Positions 30,090-39,962 of a stretch of DNA of 43,597 bases are shown here, one piece after another. Position 1 is the stretch's first letter; each line of letters begins with the position of its first letter. A program made the translations under genes and the position numbers. The notes below the pieces were generated by a model. It made no database searches and was not told the origin of the DNA. It was given only the letters and a program-made list of their open reading frames with translations. Source of the DNA: Neoconidiobolus thromboides FSU 785 (Eukaryota; Entomophthoromycota; Entomophthoromycetes; Entomophthorales; Neoconidiobolaceae); NCBI GenBank assembly GCA_025603075.1, contig MU626423.1, forward strand, positions 1 to 43,597. Direction: 5' to 3'.

Positions 30090-32100
30090 TCCTATTTATG
30101 GAGCACAATGAGAAATCAAAAAGAACTCAAAAGTCTTTTAGACTAAAAGCAGTTGAACGAATAAACGAAGTTGAATTGGAACTAGTCGAAATTTTTCCTA
30201 GTATCAGTAGTAATTTATTGCCCTATCTGACCAGTGAGCTTAGTAGTTTGGTAAAAAGCTATTTTATATGGTCAAAGGAATTCTTGATTATTTAAAAAAC
30301 TTGTTATTAAAAAATAGCCTCATTCAATCTCACTGATTTAGTCCGATTGAATATACCTCTTTCAAAATAGGTTATAAATCTCGCTTCTGCATTCGTGTAT
30401 TTCTCTTTCTATAATTAAGAAATAGTCAGTAAGTGATGCATCTAAATAACCATTTGGATTCTTCTCCAGGAAAAGAGTTGTAGATTGTCTTAAATAAAAT
30501 TGATGGAACTAGGCCTTGGGAATTTTTAGCTTGTTTTATCAAGGTTCATTGCCAATTTTTAGATCTAGATAGGATATGATTTACAGTTCCACAGCTAGAA
30601 AATATATTTGTAAAAAAAGGGCTAAGTTTATTGAAATCCATTCTTATACAATTAACATTGAATTTGGTAGAACTTCCGAAAGAGCATAAATAATTAATAT
30701 TTTGATAATAAGGATATCTAACAGATAATAATTAAAAATTATAACCCAAATTCAGAAATCGCGGTTGTACTCACTTTGATTGCAGAGGAACATATATGTA
30801 TATATAATTCCTTTTTAGCTAATATGTATTTGGGACATGAAATAAGGATGGTTGTAATGCTGCATATGATACCTGAAAAAAAGGAAAATGGTATTTATTC
30901 ATTTTTGAAAAACAGAGATGAAGATTCGTTAAAGGAAAAGTTGTGAGAAATTATAAAAAAATTTCATAACGGGGTATCTTAGCATGATCTTCTTTTAATG
31001 CTAAAATATACTAAATTGACCTTCTTTGTCCGTATAAAAAATAAAACAGTTAATCCCCCCATTTGCCTAGATTATGAATTGATAAAATCAAAAGCCTAGA
31101 CCCAAAAAGGGTGTTCAAAAGTACTCATACAACCGCGCAAGTACCATAATTCCTTATATTAGCAATAGAAAATCTTTTGAGTCATTATACTGCCCAAGGC
31201 CATTTCCTTATTATTCTCATGTTTCGCAATGTTATCATACCAAAAGAAGTATATTAGGAAAGAATTTAAACATGCATCCAATCAGTAGGTAGTATTTTAA
31301 TTTGAATAGTATGTTAAAAATGATCAATGAATTAGATCAAGAAATAGATAATTTGCCATTAGATTATAAAAGTTTTCACTTTTTGTCATCAAAGCAGTTA
31401 GATAAATTAAAGTCTTGTGATGTACTCCAACCAGGTGACACCAATTCATTAGGCTCCCATGGTTATTTAATGCTTTTGAGTACTAAAATTTATATCTTTA
31501 AGCCCATCTCGTATATAAATCACCTTCCCATCCCTTATTACACACACGAGTGTGGGATATTGGACTAGAAACAGCTGACAGATTATAGCAGCTATTTTCA
31601 AGACTATTTAATTGTAGTGATTTAAAGGGTAAATGTCCTTAGATAATTATTAATACAAGTATAGATTCAATTCCAACTGTCTATTTCTATTTCCATCTCA
31701 ATGCATTAGAGCAGTTCTATTTTTTTAAATCTCAAAATAAGCCAATTTATAGTAGAGTTCAATGATTGATTTATTGGATTAAAAGAGATGTAAATAAAAC
31801 TTGCTATTTTAAGAAAGTTTATAATCGAATTTATAAAAGAAATCTTCCAAAAGCTGTTTTTTGCAAAAATAAGCTTTAGTAGTATATTAGAATTGATATT
31901 TAATAGCTTTTTATCTTTGATTTTTTGGAAATATGGAATTATTTGCTGTTCGCTGTAATGATCTGAGAGTGTGTTTTTGAAACCTTGAGAAAGGCAAAAC
32001 TCTTAAATATTTTGGTTTCAGAGATAAACTTAAAAGAGATTGGAAGGAAGCAGCTGTATGATTATGACACTGGTAGTATGCAGAAGAGTTAAATAACATA
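30090..32100 (+). pseudogene. Fungal-specific (Zn2Cys6-type) transcription factor, decayed
   Basis: Pieces of one protein can be read in order across several frames. A basic linker plus coiled region opens at 30099 (SKRTQKSFRLKAVERINEVE). NMYLGHEIRMVVMLHMIPEK near 30820-30880 resembles the core pattern of the fungal transcription factor homology domain (WMYxGMAxRMAxxLGLH). FFVRIKNKTVNPPICLDYEL lies near 31022. An open piece at 31302-31568 includes HGYLMLLSTKIYIFKPISYI, resembling the L-Y-H-...-L-L-RPF helix of the same domain. Many stops and frame changes intervene, and no intact Zn2Cys6 cluster is visible. The family call rests on these motif resemblances in the right order. Confidence 0.55.
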
Positions 32101-32555
32101 ATTTTTAGATTAACGGGGGTACCCCAGTTTAAGGGGTGTTGACTTTAGTCTGAGTAAGTTGTATCTGATGCTCCATACTTAGTATTATATGGACTAATAC
32201 ATGAAAACAAACAAAATGAGTCAAAACAACGAGAGTAGGAACACTATCAGCTGAGAGTTTTGTATACCACCAATGGATGGTCCAAAGATCGTAAGAATGT
32301 TTTTTATTTCGATATTTTACTAAAAAAATTCTTTCAGTTTCATACTATATATAAAAAAAGCAATAGAATATAAAACATTCTTATCTATCTTTATTTACAA
32401 GTCGATTGTTTAACAGTTTTACAATATTTGTTAATGTAGTCATATTTTTGACTAAAAAATTCAATTAGTGATTTTTTCATATCTTTATGCTTAAAAAGTT
32501 GACAGTAATAAAACAGGAAAATAGCCTTTTATTTGATTTAAAGAATGGGGTATAT
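32101..32555. other. AT-rich intergenic DNA
   Basis: Nothing recognised apart from the MITE at the right edge. Confidence 0.4.
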
Positions 32556-32649
32556 GGAGATGTATTTTTGTGCTCAAGAATTTTACTAACAATATTTCCG
32601 CTTAAATAGTGCTTAAAAGATGGAAGTAATGAAGCCAAAAAATAACCCC
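32556..32649 (+). mobile_element. MITE copy 15 (orientation A), flanks ATAT/AATT
   Basis: Starts GGAGATGT and ends AACCCC, with core TTTCCGCTTAAATAGTGCTT. The flanks ATAT (32552-32555) and AATT (32650-32653) do not match perfectly. Confidence 0.83.
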
Positions 32650-33244
32650 AATTACTATAAAGTTATTACAATTTTATATAATGTTTTTTATTAAATAAGT
32701 TGTAAAAAGCTGTAATTATAATGATTGTGTAGTAAAATATCACTATCATAAAACACAAAAATAAATTTTGAAATTAATCATCAACCATCTGCTATTTTAT
32801 AAAGAATAAAGTTATTTTTAAAGAAAAAAATTAAAATTAGCTAAAACCAGCAGTATAGATTTTAAAAATAAATCAAACTAAGAACAACATCAATAATGCC
32901 AATAATAAAAATAAAGCTATCAAATATTAATAATAATTCAACTTACAATATATTAACATTAACGATCCAAAAAAATGTATCAAGCATTTGAAGAAATATA
33001 ATAATCCTATATCTAGAGTAGCTGTTTTATTGTAAATTGCACTATTAATATTCGAATATTAGATGTTAGCAATAAATAACCTACATGGCCTAGTTTTTTT
33101 TACAAATTACATACATTTATAAGTTAATATTAAAATAAGGTTACAAAAATTCCAAGGATAATGAGTGTACCATAAATATTTTACTTTTTATTAACTAACA
33201 TTGAGCATTACCAGCACGGCTGATATTACTTATTTTAGAACAAT
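32650..33244. other. Intergenic DNA and 3' flank of the LPMO gene
   Basis: AT-rich, no gene recognised. Confidence 0.4.
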
Positions 33245-34279
33245 TTAAAATCGACAACCTGGGTTACCATCTACGACTTTACATGAAGTAGTAGGTGGAC
33301 ATCCAACGCTATAAAAGGCACCGTAAGAGCAAATTTCAATGCCACTAGTTCCACAACGTAGGGAGCCGTGCTGGCACTTTTCCCCATTGGAAGGTGGAGG
33401 AGTTACTTTGGAAGGTATAGGTTGAGTAGGATACCCAGAAGATGGTAATACTTCAGTTGGGTAAACTGGGACTTGAGATTGAGATTGTGTAGTTTCGCTT
33501 GATGATGGGGCAACTGATGTTGCAGTCGTTTGTACAGGTGGTTGTGAAGTAGAAGTAGTAGTTTCTACTGGTGGTTGAGGTTGAGTTTGAGATGGGGTTT
33601 CAACTGGATAAGCTTGAGAGCTTGATTGGGCTGGTGGATTGACAGGGGCAGAATTACCGGAAGGTGAAATGGTTAACATTGGTTGAGCATCGAATTGATC
33701 TTTACCATAATCATTAGCAAAGCCTTCTGGGAAAGTAGAGTACCCTGGTAGATCAGCTACTAAAGCTTTACGACCAGTAATGCTACCATTATCTTTTCCA
33801 CCTTTAATAGTGATATCAGCACAATTCATATAAAGTTCGCGATTACCAGTTCGATTGATCCAGAACCAAGCAAAGGTAGCTTGACCATTTGGAGCATCTG
33901 CTGGAAGTGGTACATTATAAGTTAAACTATCTAACATACAAGTTCCCATCACAGTTTTTACAACAACAAAATCTTTGTCATTAAAAGATAATGCAAATTG
34001 ACAGTGACCGCCATTATGGTTAGCACCACCGTCAAGTGTAACTGGGATGGATTGGCCTGCCTGGGCGTCATAAGATGATGGACCCTTTCCATAACCACGG
34101 CATGGGTATGGGAATTCAGGCCCAAGTGGAGCAGTGTATGAATAGTCGAATTGGGATTCGGCATAATTTTTGTTATGTTTAGATCTTCTTGGTGGAGGAT
34201 AAGACATTTCCATATGGGATACAACTTGGTGCACAGCTCCAAGTAAGAGTAAAGATAATGAAAAATTTAATGAGACCAT
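33245..34279 (-). CDS. Secreted AA11-like lytic polysaccharide monooxygenase with C-terminal Cys-rich module
   Basis: LPMOs oxidatively cleave glycosidic bonds; AA11 enzymes act on chitin. The 344-residue intronless protein has a 21-residue signal peptide (MVSLNFSLSLLLLGAVHQVVS). Cleavage would expose His22 as the N-terminal copper ligand (mature HMEMSYPPPRRS). The second histidine-brace His is most likely His88 in GGANHNGGHCQFALSFNDKD. The axial Tyr is probably Y150 in NRELYMNCADITI. The order H1...CxGYG...NHxGGHCQ...FAWFWINRTGNRELYMNC follows AA11. A Ser/Thr/Pro/Gln-rich linker (about 207-300) joins a six-cysteine module of about 45 residues (CQHGSLRCGTSGIEICSYGA...GCPPTTSC...PGCRF). That module resembles fungal chitin-binding (CBM19-like) domains. 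A related gene starts at 43269. Substrate is inferred from family. Confidence 0.87.
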   Translation of the reverse strand: MVSLNFSLSLLLLGAVHQVVSHMEMSYPPPRRSKHNKNYAESQFDYSYTAPLGPEFPYPCRGYGKGPSSYDAQAGQSIPVTLDGGANHNGGHCQFALSFNDKDFVVVKTVMGTCMLDSLTYNVPLPADAPNGQATFAWFWINRTGNRELYMNCADITIKGGKDNGSITGRKALVADLPGYSTFPEGFANDYGKDQFDAQPMLTISPSGNSAPVNPPAQSSSQAYPVETPSQTQPQPPVETTTSTSQPPVQTTATSVAPSSSETTQSQSQVPVYPTEVLPSSGYPTQPIPSKVTPPPSNGEKCQHGSLRCGTSGIEICSYGAFYSVGCPPTTSCKVVDGNPGCRF

Positions 34280-34387
34280 GATTAATTGTTATATTACAAA
34301 CTTTTACAAGAATTAGATGATATGAGAATAATGTACAAATGCCAAATGCGAAATTTTAGCTAAAGAAATCGATTACCTTTGAATTGG

Positions 34388-34395
34388 TATTTATA
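34388..34395 (-). promoter_or_regulatory. Candidate TATA element of the LPMO gene
   Basis: The minus strand reads GTATAAATACC around here, about 110 bp upstream of the ATG. The second LPMO has TATAAAAAGG at a similar distance, which makes both more believable. Confidence 0.45.
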
Positions 34396-36076
34396 CTTTT
34401 TTGAATGGTTTATTAACATCCCTCCAGTTTATTCATCTCAAATTTTTGTGGTTAAACAAGATTGATGTTTTATTAATACATTTTCTATTTTGGTAGCCTT
34501 AACTTGAAATTTTAATAATAATCCCGCTTTTAAAGGGTTGAAATGTTCTATTTACTTAATTTAAATTGAAATACCACTCAATATGAATTACTAAATTTGT
34601 AGTCAGTTTAATTATGATGATTGTGAAAGTACTAGTTAAACTCAAATGTTTACCATCATTGATTATAAAAGAATAAAAGTTTAAGCTTTTTAAATTTAGA
34701 GGAAGTCAAATTTACACTGTGAATAGTGGTGACGACTAAGTCAATGAAGCCATTAATTTTACTACCTCAGTTTTATTCCATTACTAGCTAGTCACTGTGC
34801 TGGGATGGTTTCTTTATTTTGATCTTTAATAAAATACTTTTGAAGTTATTTTTTAATATAGTTCGACTTTCAAAAACCATATCACAATAAAGATGGTTTT
34901 ATTTTACTCACATGCAACTAAATATTATTATACATCATTAAAATGAAGCAAAAAGATCAAATAGTCGAGATTGATTTAGATCATGTTGCCACTGGATGAA
35001 ATTCTTTAAATACTTTTATAGTTTTAAATTAGTTAGTGAAAACATTTTAATATTAACGACTAACTGTTTAATAACTTTCACTACCGTTTTAAAGAAGTGG
35101 GTTAAGTTTTAAAAATGCCAGATTAACTATCTCAAGTAGATCGACACAATCTATTCTTTATTTATGAATACAGTTTAGCCATTTAACATCTAAACTCACT
35201 GTTGGATTGTTATTGCTATTTCTAAAACTTAATTAATTTTCAATTTATAAAATAGTCATTCATTGAGCTTTTTTTTTTATTAAAGCTCAATGAATACTAC
35301 TAAGAAAGTAAAATGATATAACAACTTAAATGAATTGGGACATGATATTTTTTTGGAATTTACTTTAATTAGGTATCAAGCAATAAAGAAAAATGCTTTT
35401 ATTGGAGTTGCCTTTTGTCTTCTATAAGTCGGAAAATACACAAAGTCTATAAAAAAATTATTAAAAATTAATAAATTTTAAAAAAACAATATGATATCAT
35501 TTAAGCTCTCATTTCAAAGGTTCTTTAATTAAAACTATTTAAAAATGAAAAAGGAATAATCAACCTAAAGCGCATCTCCATTCACCAGAAAAATATTAGT
35601 TGCAATAAGCATTAACTATTGAGTTATATTTTATTTATTATATTTTATATTGAATTTTTTACTACCCCTTTTCAAAACAAGTTAACAAAAGGTATATTAA
35701 TTTTATGCTCCCTTAATAAATCGCTAACAGATTATTTTAATTTTTGGAGTCAATGCTTCATTTTTAATTAAGGTTTTAAAATGCTTGATAAATAAAAAGG
35801 AGGTAATACAACAAAATAAAATAAAACTACTACTATCACTTATATAATGAAAATACTCTCCTAAACAGCCATTCTTTATTTTCATAAATTTAAAACAAAT
35901 CAGACCCTCTTTGTTTCAAGAAATTCTAGAAACAAAAAAGTTGGCCATATTAAATTAAGCTTTTTATTAAACCCCTCTTGTTCTTTACTATTTCCTAATA
36001 GAAAGGCATTTGCAAACAGTATTTTTATTGCTATTTAATAATTTATGTATATTTTTTGTGCCTTTTACAAAGTAAA
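34396..36076. other. Long intergenic region with a perfect hairpin
   Basis: No gene could be supported. The only clear structure is the inverted repeat at 35258-35295. Confidence 0.45.
35258..35295. repeat. Perfect 14-bp inverted repeat (hairpin)
   Basis: ATTCATTGAGCTTT (35258-35271) and AAAGCTCAATGAAT (35282-35295) are exact reverse complements around a 10-nt T-rich loop. AGT/ACT outside can extend the stem past one bulged C. It is not related to the MITE family. Confidence 0.8.
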
Positions 36077-36149
36077 GGGGATCTAGCTCACTTGGTAGAG
36101 CGCCCGCTTCGCATGCGGGAGGCACCGGGATCGATGCCCGGGTTCTCCA
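36077..36149 (+). tRNA. tRNA-Ala(CGC), with an atypical T-loop
   Basis: Acceptor GGGGATC faces GTTCTCC with one T-T mismatch and one G-T pair. D-arm is GCTC...GAGC. Anticodon stem CCCGC/GCGGG encloses loop TTCGCAT with anticodon CGC at 36110-36112. T-stem CCGGG/CCCGG is perfect, but the loop is ATCGATG rather than TTCGANN, so the pol III B box is altered. Discriminator A lies at 36149 and a T4 run follows at 36154-36157. The fold is otherwise complete. Whether it is functional is uncertain. Confidence 0.82.
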
Positions 36150-36406
36150 AAGCTTTTGGTTTTTAACGTAGAGCTGATGTTTGTATAATTGATCTACTGT
36201 ACTTTTAAGGATTTATGTTTATATCTTTTTAGGGTAGACAAGAAGTCATGTATTAGAAAAAGGTAATGCTTGAAACGTTAGTAGACAGAAAACAATCAGA
36301 GCATGTAAGTCTATCACATTGCTTTAGACTGAATCCAGTCCTGTGGTAAAGCTATTCAAGTTCTCAGCAAAGAAGCTCTTTCACTCTATCACCAAGATCT
36401 TTATAT

Positions 36407-36495
36407 GAGATGTATTTAAGAATTTTACCAACAATATTTCCACTCAAGTAGTGCTTAAAAGATGGAAAAAGTAATGAGATAAAAAAAACACCTTT
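36407..36495 (+). mobile_element. MITE copy 16 (orientation A), shortened, flanks ATAT/GTAT
   Basis: Starts GAGATGTATTTAAGAATTTT, lacking about 8 bases of the usual TTTTGTG segment, and ends CACCTTT. The core is TTTCCACTCAAGTAGTGCTT. The flanks ATAT (36403-36406) and GTAT (36496-36499) differ by one base. Confidence 0.8.
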
Positions 36496-37253
36496 GTATG
36501 ATTATATTAAATATAAAAACTATAATAATCTTAGGCTGATTGTAAAACAAATATACACTAATTTTGACGAAAATATTATAAAGCTGCTACTATTACAAAA
36601 ATACTAATATTATTATTTAAAATAGCTATAAAGTAGGATGTGGAACCTTAACAGCTGGCCTTTCACTCCATTTCTTTTACATTAGTTACCTTGTTTAAAT
36701 AAACTAATTGGGGGTTCGCCCTTTCAAGAACACTAAAAAAACCATAAAATAAAAGATATTATAAAATAACTTAGAAGTAATAAAACTAAAGTCTAATCAT
36801 AGGTTTAATGCTCTACAATGCTTTTATATTTATTTGCCTTTGTTGAAATTTAATAGTTAAAAAAGTAATCGTCTACTATATGACAAAACCAACAAACAAT
36901 ATCAATCTCAAATATTGTTCTAACTGTATGCATTTACTAAACATAATTTTTATACCTTTTTAATACTTTATCCAATTGTTTAAATTTATAGCAAAATTGA
37001 TATTTTTTTGATATAAAAATCAAAAATAATAATTTTTGGTACACAATTTTTAAAACAAAATGTCTAAAGTATAATTAAATTTATCTTTTATTTATAGAAG
37101 GTGATAAATGTTAGCTGTTGTTTTCTTTAGAAGCGAACGTTGTAGTCTTTTTTTACCAATTTATATTAATATCAATACCAGTGAGAGCTCTCTGCTTTTT
37201 TTAATCTTCAATTCTTTACTTATATTTGTAAATGTAATTATGAAAAAATAAAT
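36496..37253. other. AT-rich intergenic DNA between MITE copies
   Basis: Nothing recognised. Confidence 0.4.
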
Positions 37254-37349
37254 GGGGATGTTTTTTTGATTTTATTGTCTTCCAATTTTTTAAGCGCTAT
37301 TTGAGTGGAAGTTTATTAGCAAAATTCTTAAACAAAAAAATACATCCCC
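37254..37349 (-). mobile_element. MITE copy 17 (orientation B), TSD AAAT
   Basis: Starts GGGGATGT and ends CATCCCC, with core TAAGCGCTATTTGAGTGG. It is flanked by AAAT at 37250-37253 and 37350-37353. The terminal 8 bases of each end are perfect inverted repeats. Confidence 0.92.
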
Positions 37350-37353
37350 AAAT

Positions 37354-38056
37354 CTAATCTTATCTTTAAAAATATATAATAACAAAACATTTTTTATAGT
37401 GATGAATTTAAGTTATCAGTATCCGATTTCTTTTTAGTATACAGTTAGTATACGATACCATAAATTCTAGAGCTCTAAGTGAGCTAAAAGGGGTGGTAAT
37501 ATTTATGTATTTAATTAATTTTATAAAGCTTGAAATTGTCACAAAGATAGCAAACAACTAATTAAAATAAGCTTTGCATAATTTAAAAACTCGAAATTTT
37601 GAAAATTTAAAGTAGTAGAATTTTCAAACCTGTAGCTGACATTTTAAATAAATTAAAATGATATCAACTTTAAAAATTAAAATAGAAAAAGAAAAGGACA
37701 ATATATTAAATTTAAGGAGACATGAAAAACCAATAAAGTGGTAAGTAAGATATGAAATAAGTTAACTATATTTTAAATATTATGTTGAGTTTTTGCTAAG
37801 ATTATGCTTTATTAAAGTTCAATTTCAGTCATATACTATTTTCTATTAGATTTCAAAAATCAGAATTTAAATTGCTCCCAGACAATAAAAACCAAACAAA
37901 AGTTTTAATTTGCTGGAGCACAATAAAAGATTTAGTGGTTCAGTTTGATAACCCGAAAAGAAAAAAATTATATTAGCAAGTGGAATAATAAATATCTTTA
38001 ATGAATCGTTTAAGTAGAAATTTAATTAATGTCTTAGAGTAGAACTCTGGTAAAAC
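37354..38056. other. AT-rich intergenic DNA
   Basis: A short duplicated GTATAC motif (agtatacagttagtatac, near 37437) is present. No gene was recognised. Confidence 0.4.
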
Positions 38057-38863
38057 TCAAGCCTTTATCGTTGTTTGTGATCGAAATCTTTGTCTACATC
38101 TCAGCCTTACAATAGTACCTGAAAGGTAACTTGTTGCACCAATTGTAAAAACTGCGCTATATATAATTAATCCTATTGGTAGTCCAACCAAAGCCATACC
38201 CCCAGTATCAGTCTCAGCAAGTTCTTTGTTGAATGCACCTTGCTTGGCTGTGTTGGTATTCGTATTCACCTTATTTTCTGGAGTTGAATTTTGATTCAGA
38301 TTTCGAGAAACATCAATAGGTTCAGAAGTAGAATAAAAATAATCCGCCTTTTCTTCTAAGTCTTTGAATTCGTCCTTACCATCTAAAGCGACCTTAAAGC
38401 TATTTGGTTTAAGATTGTCAAAATTTAAACCTTTCTTAAAACCACCATAAATTCTAATTGTCACTGATTTATCTTCTTGTAGATCGTCTTTCAATCTTAT
38501 TATATAGTCATCGTTATATTGATCAACTACTGGTGGGTCATGACGCTCAACCTTTACTCCATTGTCTTTAAACCTAAAACTCAGGACAAATTTTTTATCA
38601 TAATTGGAGTAGTCTTTAAATTTTTTATTATGATAAATAGTAACATCGGCCCAAAATTTATTGTTAGTATTGTTGAAACTTTTTAACCCATAATTGATCT
38701 GTAGACCAAAGTCATTTTTCGGATCTTTTGCGTCTGTTGGAAGTGAGGCATAATCTGGTGAATTGCTGTTTTGATTGTTGTTGGTGTCCTGCCCCTGTAT
38801 TAATGATATTAAATTACTACTTATCAAAAGTATAGTAAAATAGAAAATATTAGTTAATATCAT
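38057..38863 (-). CDS. Hypothetical type-I membrane (surface) protein
   Basis: This 268-residue intronless frame has a clear N-terminal signal peptide (MILTNIFYFTILLISSNLIS, then LIQG). An Asn/Gln-rich spacer (DTNNNQNSNS) follows. The globular domain of about 130 residues is rich in alternating beta-type text (NKFWADVTIYHNKKF, YDKKFVLSFRF, KSVTIRIYGG), suggesting an Ig-like or carbohydrate-binding beta sandwich. After a Thr/Asn-rich stalk comes one transmembrane segment (GLPIGLIIYSAVFTIGATSY) and a short basic cytoplasmic tail (RLRCRQRFRSQ). No cysteine is visible in the ectodomain. I do not recognise the family. A cell-surface or wall-contact role is inference from topology only. Confidence 0.72.
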   Translation of the reverse strand: MILTNIFYFTILLISSNLISLIQGQDTNNNQNSNSPDYASLPTDAKDPKNDFGLQINYGLKSFNNTNNKFWADVTIYHNKKFKDYSNYDKKFVLSFRFKDNGVKVERHDPPVVDQYNDDYIIRLKDDLQEDKSVTIRIYGGFKKGLNFDNLKPNSFKVALDGKDEFKDLEEKADYFYSTSEPIDVSRNLNQNSTPENKVNTNTNTAKQGAFNKELAETDTGGMALVGLPIGLIIYSAVFTIGATSYLSGTIVRLRCRQRFRSQTTIKA

Positions 38864-39711
38864 TTAAAGAAATAAAAGGTAACTAAAGGATTTGTAACTT
38901 TTTTTTAATATTGAGAGTTATTGGTTGGTGATAGTAGAAAAAATTAATCTATTAGATGATAAATATCGTAATACGTTTGGTTCAAACAAAAGGTTAACAT
39001 TGTAAATTAAATATATTTTATGGAACCATTTGAATTTGAATTCTGATTTGAGTTCTGATTCGTTAAAATTGGGTTTTATTAATAGTGGTAAACTCAACTT
39101 AAAAATAATAATTTGTCCCTTGATATTATTTAAATAGTAATAAATCTCAGCAATTATATCATTTGTACTAGCCTTTATGGGTTCCTAGTAAAACTACTTT
39201 ATTTAATAAATTAGAGTAGAGTCATGGTAATCAATTAATAAAAATAGAACTATTTAACAAATTATCTGTTTAAAAGTAACTTTTAATAATATCTTATTCA
39301 GATACGGAGTAAAAACCATATTAACCAAGAAGACAAATATATAAAAACCCAAAACTTAGTTGAAATATTCTATCCTTACTCTTTGGAAGGAAAGTAGAGT
39401 ACCCTTCAACCTAATCCAGTTTAATAATTCAAGAAGGTTACCCAAGATGTGATTGCTTTTATTGTAGCTGTTATTTTTTGCATAATTTTTAAAATTGCAA
39501 AATTTTGAAAATTATTAGTAAAAAGATCCACTACAAATAATTATAATATATAAAACCTTGAAGCAGTAGCGATATAATATATTCAATATTTTATCAGTAT
39601 TTAGCTAATTTATTAAACACAACAGTATAAAACAAAGATTTTAAAAATTACTTACTTATCAATCGGGCTATATAGAAAACCTTTCTATATTGGTTTTAAA
39701 AAATATAATAT
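38864..39711. other. Intergenic DNA upstream of the surface-protein gene
   Basis: Holds the promoter side of the surface-protein gene. No distinct element was recognised. Confidence 0.4.
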
Positions 39712-39804
39712 AGGATGTCTTTTTATTCCATTATTTTTTCTATTTTTTAAACATTATTAAGTGGAAAAATATTAGGAAATTTCTTCAACAAAAAAGACAT
39801 CTCC
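39712..39804 (-). mobile_element. MITE copy 18 (orientation B), TSD ATAT
   Basis: Starts AGGATGT and ends CATCTCC, with a degenerate core (TTTTTTAAACATTATTAAGT). It is flanked by ATAT at 39708-39711 and 39805-39808. It is about 155 bp beyond the 3' end of the MFS gene. Confidence 0.85.
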
Positions 39805-39962
39805 ATATTATACCTATTATCTCTTAATAATTTTTTAGTGACTACTAAATGATATTTTAATGGAATTATAGGCTGTAAGCATCTCAGTTATCAAAAATCA
39901 AACTAAAAATATAATAAATGTTTATTAATTTAAAATAATCAATGCAAAAATGAACAGAAAAT

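Noticed and set aside
5485-39804. MITE as a Tc1/mariner derivative with TA duplication
   Set aside because: ATAT-flanked copies alone would allow this, but the AAAT, ATTT and ATCA flanks show a 4-bp duplication that is not TA.
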